Below are positions 62,693 through 64,000 of a DNA stretch of 64,000 nt, one piece after another (within the stretch, counting starts at the first letter, position 1; each line of letters opens with the position of its first letter). This DNA is from Ascarosepion bandense (lineage: Eukaryota; Mollusca; Cephalopoda; Sepiida; Sepiidae). The stretch covers positions 2,709,501-2,773,500 of the forward strand of contig JBBBDQ010001918.1 of the NCBI GenBank assembly GCA_037127315.1, read 5' to 3'. Below the pieces are notes generated by a model that had not been told where the DNA came from, did not search any database, and saw nothing but the letters and a program-made list of their open reading frames with translations. Made by a program: the position numbers and the translations under genes.

Positions 62693-63160
62693 GTTCTAGA
62701 GAAGGATTCTGAGGATACTATGAGTCGAACATGAGAGCAACGACAACGTTTTGGAGGTGATGCAAACGAAAAGGAAATTTATAGGTCACATTAGGAAGTG
62801 ACAGCGAAAGTTCCTGGGACATGCAATGAGGAAGAAGGTCTTCGAGAGCCTAATACTAACAGGCTAGATAGAGGAAAAAAGAGACAAAGGAAAGCAGCGG
62901 ATAACGTATTTGAAGGACCTGATCAGGTGGATGACGAACTAGGGTTGCGTGGTGTAACAGGAGAAAGCCTGCTCAGAGCCACTAGGGTTGCGTGGTGTAA
63001 CAGGAGAAAGCCTGCTCAGAGCCACTAGGGTTGCGTGGTGTAACAGGAGAAAGCCTGCTCAGAGCCACTAGGGATAGAGAGATGTGGAAAGCCATGGTCG
63101 CCTATGTCCTGAAAGGACAAGGCACATAGAAGAAGGAGATGACGGTTTTGGCTTTTACCT
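62693..63160 (+). pseudogene. LINE C-terminal remnant, duplicate B, with 43-bp triplication
   Basis: Nearly the same as 58329-58685, but GTTGCGTGGTGTAACAGGAG and the following 23 bases occur three times (62944, 62987, 63030). The triplication shifts the frame and ends the reading shortly after. The REMWKAMV end follows in another frame. Confidence 0.87.
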
Positions 63161-63370
63161 CTTTTCTTTGCTCTCACACACATAGATAGGTAAAAACGAA
63201 CCGATGCGTACTATTTCGACTAGGGGTGCAAATCTTATTAGAGGGCCCCGGGCACTGCTTTGCTACCCTCGCTCTTTTACCAACATTTGATTTTTTCTAC
63301 TTACATTTATATTTGTCATTTAAGTCCCATAAGTGATACACGCTTAGGCGATCATGTTTTGAAAGAGACA
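63161..63370. repeat. duplicated flank including a SINE tail
   Basis: Matches 58711-58919 (GAGGGCCCCGGGCACTGCTT, CAATTGATTTTTTCTAC-like). The SINE tail (minus) at 63317-63370 is cut after GAAAGAGACA. Confidence 0.88.
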
Positions 63371-63695
63371 CGGTTTCGGAGGTGATGCAAACGAAAAGGA
63401 AACTTATAGGTCACATTAGAATGTGACAGCTAAATTTTCTGGAACACGTAAAGAGGAAAAAGGGCTTGGAGAATCTAATACTCACAGGTCGGATAGAAGT
63501 AAATGAATGTCAGGGAAAGCAATGCGAGACATATTTGATGGGCTTGAGCAAGTGGATGGCAGAGCATGATTCGGGAGAGATACCAAGAGGAAAATTATTA
63601 AGAGCGGCAAGAGATAGGGGTAAGTGGAGGTTCATGTTCGCCTACGTCTTAAAAGAGACATGGCACATGAAGAAGGAGTATTATCTAACGATGAA
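63371..63695 (+). pseudogene. LINE C-terminal remnant, third copy
   Basis: Starts abruptly at GGTTTCGGAGGTGATGCAAA and reads ENLILTGRIEVNECQGKQCE, TYLMGLSKWMAEHD, then KWRFMFAYVLKETWH. More diverged than the two upstream copies. Its left end is a junction with the SINE tail, not an insertion site with a target duplication. Confidence 0.82.
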
Positions 63696-63867
63696 AAATG
63701 AGTAAAGCAATCGCCAAAAACCTAGATAGCATAAATTAAATTACACTGTCTGCTGAATTATTTTAAAGTTATTATTAACAGTAATAATGGTAAAACAAGT
63801 ATTTGCCTATATATTCTTATATTAGGTTATTTGGTCAGATTTTTGTAAATGGACCAAGGTGATTTTA

Positions 63868-63913
<46 letters not shown>

Positions 63914-64000
63914 ATTTATTTGAACATTATATTTGATCAATACTCATATTTAAGTAGATATTCTGCTTTTAATCAAACAGTATTGTATATTTATTTCTAC
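63696..64000. other. no gene; (TA)n 63870-63907
   Basis: AT-rich to the window end. The last 100 bp (TCAATACTCATATTTAAGTA) resembles 20905-20965, so another old repeat may extend beyond the window. Confidence 0.65.

Overview
This window looks like repeat-dominated, non-coding DNA from a large invertebrate genome. The repeat style (a roughly 300 bp tRNA-derived SINE in more than 20 copies, long (TA)n tracts, LINE tails and a mollusc-like 5S sequence) suggests a cephalopod such as an octopus. That assignment rests on recollection of repeat style, not a search. I found no intact host gene. The longest open frames come from low-complexity polypurine or polypyrimidine tracts, or from decayed transposon proteins.

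Layout. 1-440 is the edge of a perfect 37-bp satellite running into a decayed LINE ORF, followed by a pogo-like MITE. 3.2-6.1 kb holds a LINE-tail tandem array, SINEs and five head-to-tail 5S rRNA-like units. 6.4-10.1 kb holds an RTE-like repeat and a ~97-bp minisatellite whose monomer is a piece of LINE reverse transcriptase. 11.5-31 kb is a patchwork of SINEs, microsatellites, inverted repeats and hammerhead-ribozyme-like motifs. 32-38 kb has two LINE remnants, one keeping recognisable RT motifs A, B and C. 38.8-45.8 kb holds a MITE, an AT-rich satellite, a Tc1-like remnant, a repeated 500-bp block and another LINE remnant. 46-57 kb holds strand-asymmetric Y/R tracts, LINE-tail arrays, a tandem SINE-tail array and a mariner remnant split by a SINE. 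57-64 kb holds nested SINEs, a duplicated LINE/SINE block, large palindromes and more ribozyme-like repeats.

The strongest biological signal is a set of short repeats carrying hammerhead ribozyme cores (CUGANGA, stem II, GAAA, short stem III, GUC/GUA). One family (15619-15678 +, 26273-26330 -, 28746-28803 -) folds by hand into a type I hammerhead. In two of its three copies a tRNA-like Pol III promoter lies just upstream on the same strand. A second family (18.8-19.3, 23.0, 35.4-35.9 and 62.1-62.4 kb) repeats the tRNA-like/hammerhead-like order inside an inverted-repeat frame. Penelope-like elements and Schistosoma Sm-alpha elements are known hosts of minimal hammerheads, so these may be non-autonomous relatives.
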